Made by a program: the position numbers and the translations under genes. A stretch of DNA of 64,000 nucleotides, taken from contig JYIP02000006.1 of NCBI GenBank assembly GCA_001051155.2, forward strand, positions 806,001 to 870,000, in the 5' to 3' direction. The DNA is from Chrysoporthe austroafricana (lineage: Eukaryota > Ascomycota > Sordariomycetes > Diaporthales > Cryphonectriaceae). The notes beneath the pieces are model-generated. The model saw nothing but the letters and a program-made list of their open reading frames with translations. It had not been told where the DNA came from and did not search any database. The first letter of the stretch is position 1; each line of letters opens with the position of its first letter. Below are positions 31,893 through 42,825 of this stretch, piece by piece.

Positions 31893-34185
31893 TCAGGTCG
31901 GCATCTCGTCGTCTTCCATCAGCCGGCCCAGGATGAGGCTCTGTATGACAAGTTCATTGCTCAGAAGACGGATCTTCTTGGGTGGCTGCTCTGTAGACCC
32001 CTCCCCACCCTTCCTCTTCCTTTTCTTGCTCGCCGGCGGCGACACAGCTCCTGTGAACACGTCGGCCGTGGCAGCCATCTTCTCGTCGACATACACCCAA
32101 TCGAACGGATGGCCCGCGTCCTCCCTCGCTTTCAGCAGCTTCCTCGCCTCCTCCATGGTGTACACTCTGGAGAGCGAGGCACCTAGGACGCGCGCCAGGA
32201 AGATGTAAGCTGCCTTCTTGCTCTCGTCGGCGCGCCCCATGACCAACAAGATCCGTGATTGGTCGAGAAGACGTGGGCGGTACTGGATGACCTCGCGGAG
32301 TTTCGCTGATGCGGCATCGTAAGTCGGCAGATTCCGCGACCTTATCGCGTCGCTGAGGAATGATGAGTTCCCAGCACAGAGGAGGTAATCAGACCAATCT
32401 ACAAGCTTCTGCTTGCCTATACACGTGGTGATCCAGCGCTCGTGGATACAAGGGAGGCCAAGGGCCAAGGCTTGCATATACTTGACCTTGCGCGAGTGAC
32501 CGTCGGCAATGAGAGCCGTGAAGCCCGTCTCTCGGGCAGCTGGGGTAAGCTCGATCTCATCGTCGGGGTGCGGCGTGGACGACATGGCTTCCCAGTCTGC
32601 ATCTTTAGGGAGAGAAATCTCAAACAACTTGTCGAAGCCATCCGTCAGCACCTTGCCGCCAGCCTGCTTGATCTTGTTGGTGATCTGTTCGGACCGTGCG
32701 ACTCTGGACTTGTATTGAGCTTCTTTCTCTCCAGTCTGTCTGGACTGGAAGGAGATTGCGAAAACCATCCCTGCGAAGACCTTCGTTCCGCGACTTGTCT
32801 CGCGCGAAGCTGGTGGGTCCCTGACGGAGGCCCTACCAGATCTCGACAGCCGTATGCTCTGCTCAAAGGCTGGAGTCGTAGGCGACCCAGCCAGCTCGTC
32901 GGTCGACACCGAGACGTCCGATGCGAAAGACTTTCTGGTCCGTCTGATTGACGTCCGAAGCTTCTCTGACTTTGCCTCGGGCACGGCTCTGGAGTTCTTC
33001 TGACGGCTGGCTCTAGCAACCGCGGGAGAGCTCTGAACGTCGTCCGTTGAGGAGGATGTTAGTCCAGGGCGTGGTGATTCCTCTGTGACCGGGGTTGTCT
33101 TTTTGGAATCAGGCAGCTCTGGAGTTGCAGTCAATCTGCTGAGAGACGATGTAGAGCTCGAGCGTGGAGCCGGCGAACTCGGTGGTGCGGCCACGAGAGC
33201 CGGGCGAGGCGCTCCACGACGCCTTTCCCGGGTGCTATGAGCAGGCGCAGGAGGCGAGGATCTGACAACGATACTTGGACTGCTTCTATTGCCCTTCGAC
33301 TGAGGCTCGATAAAATCCTCGACATCTGGGGTCGGCGTACGGTCCTTTGCCTGCGATCGACTGGGCGACGTGCCAAGTTGTGTCGACTTTCTGGACACAC
33401 CATCCCAATCTATAGACGGGCGCCTCGTTTCTGCTGAAGAATGGGCCAGGGGACTCCGCAAGACCGTGCTAAGAGACTCAGGTCTCGTGGCCTCTTCCGT
33501 GGAGTGGGTCACGTCCCCCACAGGCCGAAAATGCAGGTTCGAAGGACTCGTCTCGGGAATCTCATCAGTACGCGTTGCGCTTCCGCCCGGCTTAGCGTGT
33601 GCCTCGTCTGCCTGTACAACGGGCTCAGACGTCGCGGGACCAGGATCCGTGTTCGGAACCATGGCCTCATTGCTGGACATATCCTCGAACGGATCCGGCG
33701 GATGGTGTTCTGGCGCATCTCCTTCCTCGGTATCTTCTGCCGAGAGCTGTACGACGCCGTCCTGCGAGGCTTCGACGGCAGGCTGAGTGTCCTCGACGGA
33801 GTCCTGCGAGTCTCTCGTAGAGAACCCTTCACACTGGTTCAGGTACCTCTGAGCCTCCGAGCCCGGTGGGTCGTCCTGTCTCGTCGAGGGGACCACGGCG
33901 TCTTCTGCATTAGCAGGGCGTGGCCGCTCGAACTTTATGGCGCTTAGACTCTGCGCAGCTGCTGCCTTCAGCAGGGCGACGCGCTGGTGACGACGATACT
34001 CCTCGTCGCTTTGGTCCTCGTCGAAGCCATCTTCCGAACCAGAACGTGCCTGTGTAGACTCCTGCTGCTGGGAGTTGTGAATGGGCTCATAGACCTCAAT
34101 GGGCGCCCTCCGAGGCGCAAAATGAAAAGACTTGGGCACCTTTCCAGCCCTGGCATTGCCGTGCGCCACGCGAACCTCGTCTTCC

Positions 34186-34218
<33 letters not shown>

Positions 34219-35606
34219 TCCTCCTCGTCCTCTCGCTGCGGCGAAGTGTCGTATCCCGCGGGAAAGGCCGGGAGACTGGAAGGGGCGCCTTGTAGTGGCG
34301 AAAGCCCGACAGAGACCCCCTTGAGGGGCGATGGGTTTGGAGAAATCGTGTTGAAGAGGCGGGGATTGTCGGGCGAGGGGCGTGATGAGGTTGGGCTGAA
34401 CGATGGCTTGCAGGCGGAGGAGAACTGGGTATGCTTGAACATCTGGGAGCTGGCCATCAACGCCGCCGCCGATGTTGTCATCCCTGACAGTGGGTTTCTG
34501 GGCGGTGCTGGAGTCTCGGGGTCCCCGGTGGGATGGTCAGGTGATGTGTGCAGCCGCAGCAGGTCTGCCCCCAGTGAGCCTGGAGCCGAGACCTGGGTGT
34601 CTCGGCAGCCGAGAGCGCTGAAGTCGAAGTTGACAGCGGCCGTGTCTTCATCGTTCAGGGTGATGTTCTCGTTGTCGGAGGCAGAGGTATGGTGGGACCG
34701 CTGCGACAGGGGAACCGTAGCGGGGGGATCGGAAGAGATCAGGTCGTCGCCACGGGCAAGGTACTGATCGTAGCTCCTCCCATCGTTCGACTGCGTGGGG
34801 GACTGTGAGGCGTCCATCCTCTCCGCGCGGTTCTTCTTCGAGCGGGGACGCGAGATCGAGCCTGTGGCGTCCTGAGCGGCCGGTGGATTGGTATCGCCGC
34901 CCGTCAGACCATGGCTGGGCGGATGACCTCGGGCGAGGATGGCAGACGTCGCATCTGGCTGACTCCGACGCGGGCTGCCGAGTGCTGCTGCAGGATTGGA
35001 GGCAGCTGGTGGCTGGGGGGGAGAAGAGACGCGATTGTCTGACGCGTCTGCGCCTGCGCCTGCGCCTGCGCCTGTGATGGGAGCTCGGTCTGTACCTGGG
35101 GCGGCGGGCGGCAGACTGCAGTCGAGGCTGGGTGCAGAAGCGCGGTCTCGACCCCTGCCCTGGCCCTGGGCTGTTGCAGTGGCAGCGGGTTTAAGGTTCA
35201 CCATGTCTTGATTCTGTTGGTCAATGGCGGCCAACCCGCCGCGGGGATCTGCACCTGTACTTGCCCCTGCATGCACACCCCCAACGGGTTTGGGGTTAGA
35301 TTTAGACCCTGACCTCGGGGATCTCGCTGTCGCCATCGATCTAGCAGTCGATCTCGCGGCGGGTGCTGCTGCTCTGTGGCTACGGCCGACGAAGCCCTGG
35401 TGGACCTTGGGAGGTCTTGGGTGCTGGTGGAGCTGCACTGCAGCGTCGTCTACATCCAATGGCTGGATGGGCGAGCTGCTCCTCTCCCCGATGCCGTGAA
35501 TACGATGCATGTAGTCTATAAAGGCCTGGCTGTCCTGCGACTCGACCTCGCCAGCCATGGCCCGCCTTGTGGCCTCGGCCAGGCTCCTGCGGACTTCTGG
35601 CGCCAT
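31893..35606 (-). CDS. DNA-damage checkpoint adaptor, Crb2/Rad9/53BP1 family
   Basis: Nuclear scaffold that brings checkpoint effector kinase (Rad53/Cds1/Chk1 type) to damaged chromatin. Single exon, 1,237 residues, close to Rad9 (about 1,300). Residues 1 to about 930 are disordered and Ser/Pro-rich, with SQ/TQ sites typical of ATM/ATR targets, clustered in RDSQDSVEDTQPAVEASQDG; an N-terminal ESQDSQAFIDYMHRIHG may be another. Residues from about 940 form a C-terminal tandem BRCT: KVFAGMVFAISFQ, IKQAGGKVL, ADGHSRKVKYMQALALGLPCIHERWITTC, then DQSRILLVMG, AYIFLARVLGAS and FDWVYVDEK. A basic patch KKRKRK, probably a nuclear signal, follows. The sequence AGAGAGAGAD (about residues 171-180) comes from a GCGCCT hexanucleotide repeat. 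I did not identify a Tudor domain. Confidence 0.85.
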
Positions 35607-37807
35607 CTCAATAGACTAACATTCATAGCGGCAATCTTCGAGTGGGATAACAGCAGCCCGGCAGGAATGAGATGAGACATGCGAGAGGGGGGATGCAGAC
35701 GCAGTAGCACCAGAGGGACACGCAATGCAGAACAGGTCCTGTTGGAGGTGCAGGAATGGCGATGGGCGTCAAGAGGTTGTCTATACTTAGCCGAAGGGCC
35801 GCTGTATCGGTTAAAAGAAAAAGGTAAAAAAAAGTAAAGGCTGTCGCGCCTGTGCCTGCGTCGCGCCTGGTTAAGTACCTGGTTACCTGATGACGCCCAC
35901 TATGCCCACTACATGAAAGATGGAACATTGCTGCGAACGCGAGAACACGTGCCCACGCCAGGAGCGACCTTGCCCAGGTGGGATAGTCACGGAGGCTAGA
36001 GGCTTGTGTGGCGCGTGTTTGTTTACTCTAGTGCTGCTTGCTACTGGGCAGCTCGGGTATGTGTGGTAGTAGGGTAGTACTTGCTATTTGGTGGGTGTGT
36101 GAGTGTGTGTGTGAGTGTGTGTGTGTGTGTGAGTTGAATTTAAGATCCCAGCACGCGTTTGTCACAACTTGGCGCAAAACCGTCCCATCTTCTTTCCTCC
36201 CCCAGGTTTCTCCATCTCACATATTCATTCCTCTCTCTCTTTTTCACCCACCACCAGGCCGGCATGGAGCAACCTGCTGCTCCCTCCTGTGGCTAGGTTA
36301 GACCTGCTATACTATGGTGCACAGTACGCACCTGGATGCAGCTGCCCACGCCACGCCGACCATCCCTCGTCCTTCGTTTTCGCTTGGAAGCCATCAACAC
36401 ACACCCAGGCCAGCCACCCGTCCGTGCCATCCTGCAGGGCCCCTGCGCCCGTTGCTCTAGCAGTGGTCAGAAGAAGGTGGATCCCCCTCATCCTCCCAGA
36501 TCGACTGCGCACAGCGCTGTCTGGCAAGGGTCTGCTAGGCACGGCGTCGAGGAGGGGAAATGAGCATCGCACCATCATGCTGCTGCTCCCACGGCCACCA
36601 CTGCTGGGCGTGACCATCAACAAACGTCGTGCATAAGAACACCAGCCACCCACCACCTGAGACCAGCCTCACCGGCTGCTCCCCTCCCTCTGCGAGGACA
36701 CACACACACACACACATATAACACGCGCCCTCCACAGGCACCCCCGATCACTTCTCGGATTCGCGAATCTCCTCTCGACTTGCGCTATTCCTGCGCGTCA
36801 TCCACTCTCTCTCTTGGTGACCCGGCCTCGGTCTCCCCTTTCTCAACGCCCTGGGTCCTTTACCGCATCCCGGCCTCCACTCGGCTGATCCACCCTCGGG
36901 TGCCCCTCCTCGCCCTCACGCCTGCCAGCAGCCAGCGGCCAGCGGCCAGCGCACGGCCACGCCGGCCAGGGTGACGGTGACGGGGTGCTGGCCGACCAGG
37001 ACACACAGGAGCCCACCGCCGTAGCGATCCTCGCTCGCCAGCATACACGCTAGGCAGGCTAGCGATAGCCAGCGGTGGCCAGCAGGGCCCCCAGCAGCAG
37101 CAGCCAGCAGCAGCTTTACCGCCTCTGCCGGCAGGCGGTCCAGGCCCTCCACAGTACCAAGCCGTACAGTACAGTAGCCATTACGTCGCAATCTCCCCCG
37201 TCTCCACGGGACGTTGCCTCGCCCAGGAACCTGCCCCAGCTGCAGCCCCGGCTGCCCCCATGACGACGGGCACTAGCGAGCGGGAGGATATTGTCCAATG
37301 GTACTTACATTGCCGTAGCCCCTGCGCAGAGCAGTGCTGACGCTTCCAGGGTGTTATCTTGGCCAAGCCCAGCCCGTCGCCGCCCCTGAGTTTTTGAAAC
37401 ATTTCTTCGGTCCATTTCGACTTTGTTTTTGCTCCATGACCGCTCCTCTCTTCGCAGTCTGTTTCGTTACCACCTGTTCCAACACTCTTTTGCACAGCCA
37501 GTACCTGCACCTGCTCGACTACAAGGCACCCCTCGTCACCACCAGGAGATCGATCTCCGCCTCGAGACAGCGCCAGAGGCGTGCTCGTCGCGCTCCGCCC
37601 AGTCTTTTTACCCGGGTCTCCGCCAGGAGGAGACACCGAACCCCAAACCCGGCCTGCCGTCCCAGCTGTGGCCCCCAGCGCGTGCCACAGGGCTTGACGT
37701 GCCCCGAGGTCCTGTCACCCGTGCCGCCGCCACCGCCGAGACCGCACCGTCAGAACCAATTGGGAGGAACGCCCGTCCTAGGCGCCATCTACAGCCTACA
37801 CAGAAGG
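35607..37807. other. Intergenic / long leader, 2.2 kb
   Basis: Divergent region between the checkpoint adaptor (-) and DUF4048-like (+) genes. It holds a GT repeat (36095-36132), ACAC at about 36700-36716, a GCGGCCA-type repeat at about 36925-36965 and CAG-rich sequence at 37090-37115. The DUF4048-like frame is open upstream to 37334, with an in-frame ATG at 37436, so a longer N-terminus cannot be excluded. A splice-like acceptor or leader intron may lie near 37300-37350. Confidence 0.5.
36095..36132. repeat. (GT)n microsatellite
   Basis: About 38 bases of GT interrupted twice by GA, in the leader region of the minus-strand checkpoint gene. Confidence 0.85.
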
Positions 37808-39494
37808 ATGGAGGACCACGCGACCCGGAGGGCTGGCCACTCCAGGTCGACGTCTGCCACCAAGCACTACGTCTCGAGGCTCTCGCGGTCCGAGACGATG
37901 CCGCCGCCCCCGGCAGACGAGGTCTTTGACTCGCCCCCGTCCTCGTTCGGGGCGCGCTCGACGCGTTCCCTGTCCTCCACCTCGCGCAACTCCAACAGGC
38001 TGTCGCTCACGCTCCCGATCGCCCTGCCCACCAATGCGCCCTCGAGGCCCACCCCTATCTCTACCACCGTCCCCTCCTTCCCGCCGACGCCCGGGGACAC
38101 GCCCACCGTGAGGTCCCCGACGGACGCGAACGACTTCATACATGCCATCGCCGCCCAGGAGAGGCGGGTGCTGGAGCTCCGCGAGGACCTCAAGAGCGCC
38201 GAGGCGGAGCTGTCACGGCTCAAGAAGCAGTGGGGCGCCTTCGACTCGGTGCGCAAGCGCAACGCAATGGTCAACGGCGAGCCGCTGCGCACGAGCGCCC
38301 AGAGCTCGCCTACCGTTGACGACGTCGAGGGCAAGACGCGGAGCGTCGAGCTGGACAGGAGGCGGACCATGCTGATGAGCCAGCAGCTGAACAAGGAAGC
38401 AGCAACGCCCACCTCGGGCCGGAGGCGTGTCATACGTGGCGGGCACACCCGGGCATTATCCCTGCTCTCGCCGACCAAGCCAGAAGGAGGCTTCCCTATC
38501 CTCGAGGATCCCCTGGACTGTCACAAGCCCCCGGTGAAGGACTCGGAGCCGCACCTCCAGAACCTGGGTCGCCATCCTCTGACCGCCAACGGGGTCTCAA
38601 AGCGGGCTACCTGGACGCCTCGGTCATCGGCCAGCTCTCCGTCAAACAACGGCGTGAAGCAGATGGCTGAGGACTTCAAGGCAGGGCTGTGGACGTTCGT
38701 AGAGGACCTGCGCCAGGTTGCGGTCGGCGATGAGCCCATCAACGGCGGGTCGAGTGGGCACAGGAGGGTCTCAGGACGGCAGGGCGAGAACGAGCGAGAC
38801 ACGATCCGGGCTTCGGGCTCCTCGTCACGAGCACACGTCGCCAGCGCATTCGGCAACGACCACACGCCCACGCCCTCCACGCGGTTCTGCGACCCCCTAA
38901 AGGAATCCGACACTACCAACCTAGGCCGGCCCAGGCGGACAAATTCGAAACGGACGAAGCACTTCTCCTGGACCCCGCTGACTGTTGACGCGTTCGACGA
39001 CGCCGACTGGAGCAACTGGGAGAGCCCGCCAGCGGCATCCTCGCCCCGGTGGAGCGGAACCACCGTCAACGGCGACATCATCACGACAGCCATCCCGGAG
39101 GGGAAGGGCGACGAGAACGACTCACTGTGAGACACCACCGCTCATTGACCCGCTCAGTCCGATCACCCGCCCCTCCTCCCCAGCCGTCTCACAGTTGGGA
39201 CGCCCTACCGTTCTCCTCTGTCTCCCCCCCCCGTCCCTGCGTTGATATGCGTTTGCTTACCCTGTGCGCCTCTCAACCAAGACTAATTACCGTGCCGCCC
39301 ACAGCAAGAACAAGACCTCGGCACCGCGCAACTACGAGCCTCCCGAGTCCCCTCCGCTCTCAGCAGTAAAGATTGAGGAGATGCTGAACAAGCTGTCTCC
39401 AGGAAACCTGAAGAGGGCGACGAGTGATTTCATGAAGGAGTGGGAGAGGAGCCTCGGGGAGCCGGCCATACCGATCAAGGACAAGGCTTGTTAG
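37808..39494 (+). CDS. Fungal protein of unknown function, DUF4048-like
   Basis: Two exons, 37808-39126 and 39305-39494 (donor GTGAGA, acceptor CCCACAG), give 502 residues. Seen: a Ser-rich N-terminus (RAGHSRSTSATKHYVSRLSR), then NDFIHAIAAQERRVLELREDLKSAEAELSRLKKQWGAFD, a clear coiled coil that I associate with the DUF4048 family (recalled, not searched). Later parts are RRRVIRGGHTRALSLLSP, MAEDFKAGLWTFVEDLRQ (a helix) and SKRTKHFSWTPLTVDAFDDADWSNWE. The second exon ends SAVKIEEMLNKLSPGNLKRATSDFMKEWERSL. It is probably a cytosolic scaffold-like protein; the function is unknown. An ATG at 37436 in the same frame is an alternative start, but that part is Arg-rich and looks like leader. Confidence 0.75.
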
Positions 39495-40463
39495 CTGGCG
39501 AGATGAGTGGTCGGTTGCCTTGTTGTAGCCACGGTTGAATGCCTTGGCCTAGACGGCCGGACCGAGCGACACAGCTACAAAGTGGACAAGATTTGAGCTC
39601 CAATACCCCTTCCCTTGAGACTACTTGTATATAGAAATGGTGGCCAGCCGGTGGCGCACCGACGCATCTCACGACGCCACGCACGACAGGAGTTTACACG
39701 CATGTACAGTGTTAGATGTGTGTCCATCTTGTATCAATGATAATGACTTTGCCCACAGCATCCGCCACGCGTCTTTCATCTGCTCCCGTGTCGATTCGAT
39801 TCGCTGTTCATTTATATATATATATATATCTGCCTCTAAGCCTCGGTATCTTTGAGAAGCCTGATTCACCTTGCTTTCTCATGCTCATTCAATCCTGCAT
39901 CTATGGTCAGGCACAGGCCCAGCCCGTTCACCCTGAGCGATCATCGAGCCTGCAGTTAGCTCAACTGTTCCTGGACCGAGAGGGACATCATGCATCACCA
40001 AGCTGCGAGAGATCTAGAGCCATGTAGTGCTCGGTAACCTAGCTCGTGGCAAAAAGAATCCTGAGAGAAGAGCAGCAGTGGGATACACAGGATTGTGCAG
40101 GTGGGGCGGGCGACCACGTATGTCGAGAACGGCGGAACTGACCTAGGCGAGACAAGACAAGACAAGACATCGGGACGCATTATGGAGCAATCGGTGGAAT
40201 CATATGCATTCGGCTAGACGGCATGGGAAAAGATGCGGCTACTCAAAACTTGGCCAGGCCGCCACCACCGGTCATGTATCTATATCTGAGCCCCCAAATG
40301 ACCATGCATGCAGAATGAACAGCTGTGAAAGGGACGCATCCATGCACCTCGATATCCGCCCGTCCTCCAGACGACTTCCCGCTATAGCTTCACTTCCTCT
40401 CCTTGTACATATTTTGATACACAAATACCCAACGCTTACTGGCCTGACCGGCTGCAGACCAGC
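39495..40463. other. Intergenic between convergent genes
   Basis: 3' flanks of the DUF4048-like gene and the V-ATPase A gene. It contains a TA run (39812-39828) and GACAA repeats (about 40148-40168). No gene is seen. Confidence 0.6.
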
Positions 40464-42825
40464 TTAGTCGTCCATGACGGAGGCGAACTTGTCAAGCATA
40501 GTTTGCTGTATCTCCTCATACTACACATCTTGTTAGCACCGTCCGGTCAACCACGGGCTGACGGCTGAGTCAGGGCAACTTACCTTCTTGCTAACAGCCT
40601 CCTGGCCTTCGCTGGGCTGCTCGAACTTCAAGCTCCTCAGCTGCGCCTGCAGGTCCTGCGTCGCCTCTCGCACCTTGGCCCAGCTCTGGCCCTGCGCGAT
40701 GGCCTTCTGCGCCTCGTCGTGGAAGCCCACCATCAGCTTCATCATCCACTCAGTCTTCCAGATGGGGCAGAACTGGTCATAGTCCGAGTATCCGTTCTGC
40801 TGCAGGAAGTCCTCCTTCAGCAGGGTGGACATGTCCAGGGTGATCTTGTCAGGGTCGCTCAGGGCGCTCTTGCCGACCAGCTGCACGACCTGGTCGAGCT
40901 CCTCAGAGTCGGACAGCAGCTGCTTAATGCGGTCACGCAGGCGTGGGAAGTCAGGATACTCCTTCTCATACCATTTGTCCAACACCGTCGTGTACTTGGA
41001 GTACGAGAGGGAGGTGTTGATCGAGGGGAAGTGCTTCCGCTGTGCGAGCTTCTTGTCGAGACCCCAGAAGACCTGCACGATACCAAGAGTGGAGGAGGTG
41101 ACGGGATCGGAGAAATCACCACCAGGAGGCGACACAGCACCGACGATGGAAACAGAGCCCTCGCGCTCTGGCGAGCCAAGGGACTGGACCTTGCCGGCAC
41201 GCTCGTAGAAGGAGGCCAGCTTGGCACTCAGGTAGGCGGGGAAACCCTGATCAGCGGGCATCTCTCCCAGACGACCGGAAATCTCACGCAGAGCCTCCGC
41301 CCAACGCGAGGAAGAGTCGGCCATCATGGCGACGTTCATGCCCTGGTCGCGGAAGTACTCGGCGACGGTGATACCAGTGTAGATGGAAGCCTCACGGGCG
41401 GCGACAGGCATGTTGGAGGTGTTTGCGATGAGGGTGGTACGCTTCATGATGGGCTCTCGCCGGCCCTCAACCTCGATGGTGAGCTCAGGGAAATCCTTCA
41501 ACACTTCGGCCATCTCGTTGCCTCTTTCTCCCTACTCAGTGTTAGAACCCTATCGCGGAGCCCGAGGCGCTCTGTTCCATAAGTGCCCCCTAAAAAGGGC
41601 GTGATGGAGCACAGCGCGAGGAAGGAAGGACTACTTACACAGCCCACGTAGACGATGACGTCCGAGTTGGAGAACTTGGACACGGACTGCGAAATGACGG
41701 TCTTGCCACAGCCGAAGGCGCCGGGGATGGCGACGGTACCGCCCTGGACGGAGGGGAAGAGGGCGTCCAGGACACGCTGGCCGACCAGGAAGGGACCGTC
41801 GGCCGACTTCTTCTCGGTGGTGGGACGGGGCACCCGCACCGGCCAGGTCTGCATCATGCCGTACTCGGTCTTCTTGCCATCGAACTCGACCTCGAGGATC
41901 TTCTCGTCGACGGTGTAGCTGCCCTTGTCGGAGATCCTGGTGATGGTGCCGCGGGCCCGGGGAGGGAACAGGATCTTGTGGTTTGTGATGAAGGAGTTCT
42001 CGTAGACGCTGCCCCAGACGTCGCCGCCGGAGATGTGGTCGCCAACCTTCATGGACGGGGTGAAGTCCCACTTCTTCTCGCGGTCGAGGGCGTTTGCGGC
42101 GATGCCACGAGGGATGTAGATACTCTTGGCGATGTCGGAGATCTTCTCGAGGGGTCTTTGGATACCGTCGTAGATCCCGTTGAGCAGGCCAGGGCCGAGC
42201 TCGACGGAGAGGGGCTTCCCGGTCCGCAGGACGGGATCGCCAACCATGACACCGGCTGGGAGGCCGTCACGTCAGCATTGTATCTCGTGCACGGTGGGGA
42301 GGGGGAGGGGGCTAGGTCCGCAAGACGTACCTGTCTCCTCGTAGACCTGAATGGTTGCCTGGTCGCCGCTGATCCGGATGACCTCTCCGACCAGCTGGTC
42401 GTTGCCCACTTTCACCTGCGCAGCGCGTCAGCCTCCCTCTGGTATCCGCAGCGAGCCTCGAGATGAGTCCGTACCAGTTCGTACATGGCCACGCCGATCA
42501 TGTCCTCGGCGACCACGACGGGGCTGCGGTGTATTAGCAGTCGATCTCATGTGGCGGGCATATCGTGGACAGCCGGTGACGTACCCGGAGACGGAGTAGA
42601 TCTTGCCTGCGGACAGCGGGTTAGCCTGAGCAGCGGCAGCATGCGTGCAGCCGGGGGAGACTCACCATAGTGCTCGCCCTCCTTCTTGGCACCTGCGGCA
42701 TTCTCCTTCTGTGTGGTGACGGCGGCTCTGGTCAGCGAAGTCGTGCGGCGGGGCGGGCAGGCGAGACGGCGGTAGCTGCACCAGCCTGGGTTCTATTTCT
42801 GGAAGCTTGAGCTTACCGGAGGCAT
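40464..42825 (-). CDS. vma1: V-type H+-ATPase catalytic subunit A
   Basis: ATP-hydrolysing subunit of the V1 sector, on vacuole and other endomembranes; it drives acidification. Eight exons: 42825-42817, 42708-42666, 42606-42585, 42523-42475, 42415-42331, 42255-41639, 41531-40584 and 40520-40464. The sum is 1,830 bases, 609 residues, close to mature yeast Vma1 (about 617). Seen: [44 protein letters not shown], Walker A GAFGCGKT (about residues 247-254), [34 protein letters not shown] and the C-terminus [18 protein letters not shown]. There is no intein. The first exon encodes only MPP. Intron 6 (41638-41532) lies directly after the Cys275 codon. The frame is also open upstream of the ATG to 43224. 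Confidence 0.96.

Noticed and set aside
41532..41638. Intein or homing endonuclease at the VMA1 insertion site
   Set aside because: The interruption is only 107 bases with GT-AG ends, a branch point and no coding content; it is an ordinary intron.
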